Origin: Pseudomonadota bacterium
GTDB lineage: Bacteria; Pseudomonadota; Alphaproteobacteria; Acetobacterales; Acetobacteraceae
Length of the DNA: 7,031 nucleotides
Direction of reading: 5' to 3'
NCBI GenBank assembly: GCA_021808205.1
Contig: JAKBCD010000089.1
Span: 1 to 7,031 of the forward strand
This document shows, piece after piece, positions 6,672 to 7,031 of the stretch. A model generated the notes under the pieces. That model saw nothing but the letters and a program-made list of their open reading frames with translations, made no database searches and had not been told where the DNA came from. Positions within the stretch are counted from its first letter, which is position 1, and each line of letters opens with the position of its first letter. The position numbers were made by a program, and so were the translations under genes.

Positions 6672-7031
6672 TGAAGAAATACGCCATCCTTGCAATGGTT
6701 CTGGGGCTCGCCGGGTGCGCCTCGCCGCCACCGCCGCCACCCGTGCTCACGCTCAACATCGTCGGCAGCGCCGGGCAGAACCCCAATGCCGCCGGGCAAG
6801 GTAATGCCGTGGCGGTGCGGGTCTATCAGCTTGCCGCCACGGGCAAATTTCAATCCGCTGATTATTACACACTCACGGGCAGTGAAAGTGCTGCTTTGGG
6901 AACCGAGGAGCTAGGCGCTTCCGCGCAATACATCGTCTCGCCCGGCCAGAAGCTGACCGAAACGATCAACCTGACCCCCGGCGCCACCAATGCCGGTGTG
7001 GCCGTGTTGTTTCAGGATATCAACCATTCGA
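6671..7031 (+). CDS. tssJ: T6SS outer-membrane lipoprotein TssJ, 3' end cut off
   Basis: TssJ anchors the T6SS membrane complex (with TssL and TssM) to the outer membrane, facing the periplasm. The first 120 codons are present. MKKYAILAMVLGLAGC is a lipoprotein signal peptide with lipobox LAGC, and Cys16 is the predicted lipidated residue. Ala at +2 does not signal inner-membrane retention. Six prolines follow (18 on), then the TssJ core: TLNIVGSAGQNPNAAGQGNAVAVRVYQL, a KFQSADYYTL helix, and the strand region ending GVAVLFQDIN near the edge. Family members are usually about 150-200 residues, so some tens of residues are missing. AAGGAG (6660-6665) lies five bases before the ATG, and the ATG shares its A with the tagH stop (TGATG), so translation is probably coupled. 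The tagH-tssJ order fits a T6SS core operon. Confidence 0.93.
   Translation, partial: MKKYAILAMVLGLAGCASPPPPPPVLTLNIVGSAGQNPNAAGQGNAVAVRVYQLAATGKFQSADYYTLTGSESAALGTEELGASAQYIVSPGQKLTETINLTPGATNAGVAVLFQDINHS

Overview
The window is GC-rich, gene-dense bacterial DNA holding two divergent transcription units. It looks like a proteobacterial chromosome. An alphaproteobacterium is my best guess, from the GC-rich codon use and the type VI secretion (T6SS) gene order, but nothing here, such as an rRNA, fixes the taxon.

Left half (minus strand, about 1-2429). A 12-helix APC-superfamily amino acid/amine permease (2429 to 1041) is followed on the same strand, after a 108-bp gap, by an NAD(P)-dependent aldehyde dehydrogenase of the succinate-semialdehyde dehydrogenase (Sad/YneI, GabD1-like) clade. 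The dehydrogenase starts at 932 and runs off the left edge. Uptake permease plus semialdehyde dehydrogenase suggests catabolism of an amino acid or amine such as GABA or a polyamine; the substrate is inferred. A perfect 13-bp inverted repeat lies in the gap between the two genes.

Middle (2430-2744). This is the divergent intergenic region. It is AT-rich on the permease side, with a TATAAT -10 candidate, an operator-like dyad just downstream of it and an AT-rich hairpin in the permease leader. It becomes very GC-rich (CGG runs) towards the T6SS genes.

Right half (plus strand, 2745-7031). A compact T6SS operon: vgrG (trimeric spike, no effector extension), a 197-aa protein resembling the DUF6931 family, tagH (FHA-domain regulatory scaffold) and tssJ (outer-membrane lipoprotein of the membrane complex, cut by the right edge). 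Spacings are 19 bp, a 4-base overlap and a 1-base overlap, so the genes are probably co-transcribed and translationally coupled. Other T6SS core genes such as tssK and tssL would be expected beyond the right edge.

No RNA genes, CRISPR arrays, insertion sequences or integrase genes were seen. No plainly new system is visible. The best leads are the uncharacterised protein between vgrG and tagH, the operator-like dyad, and the hairpin between permease and dehydrogenase.
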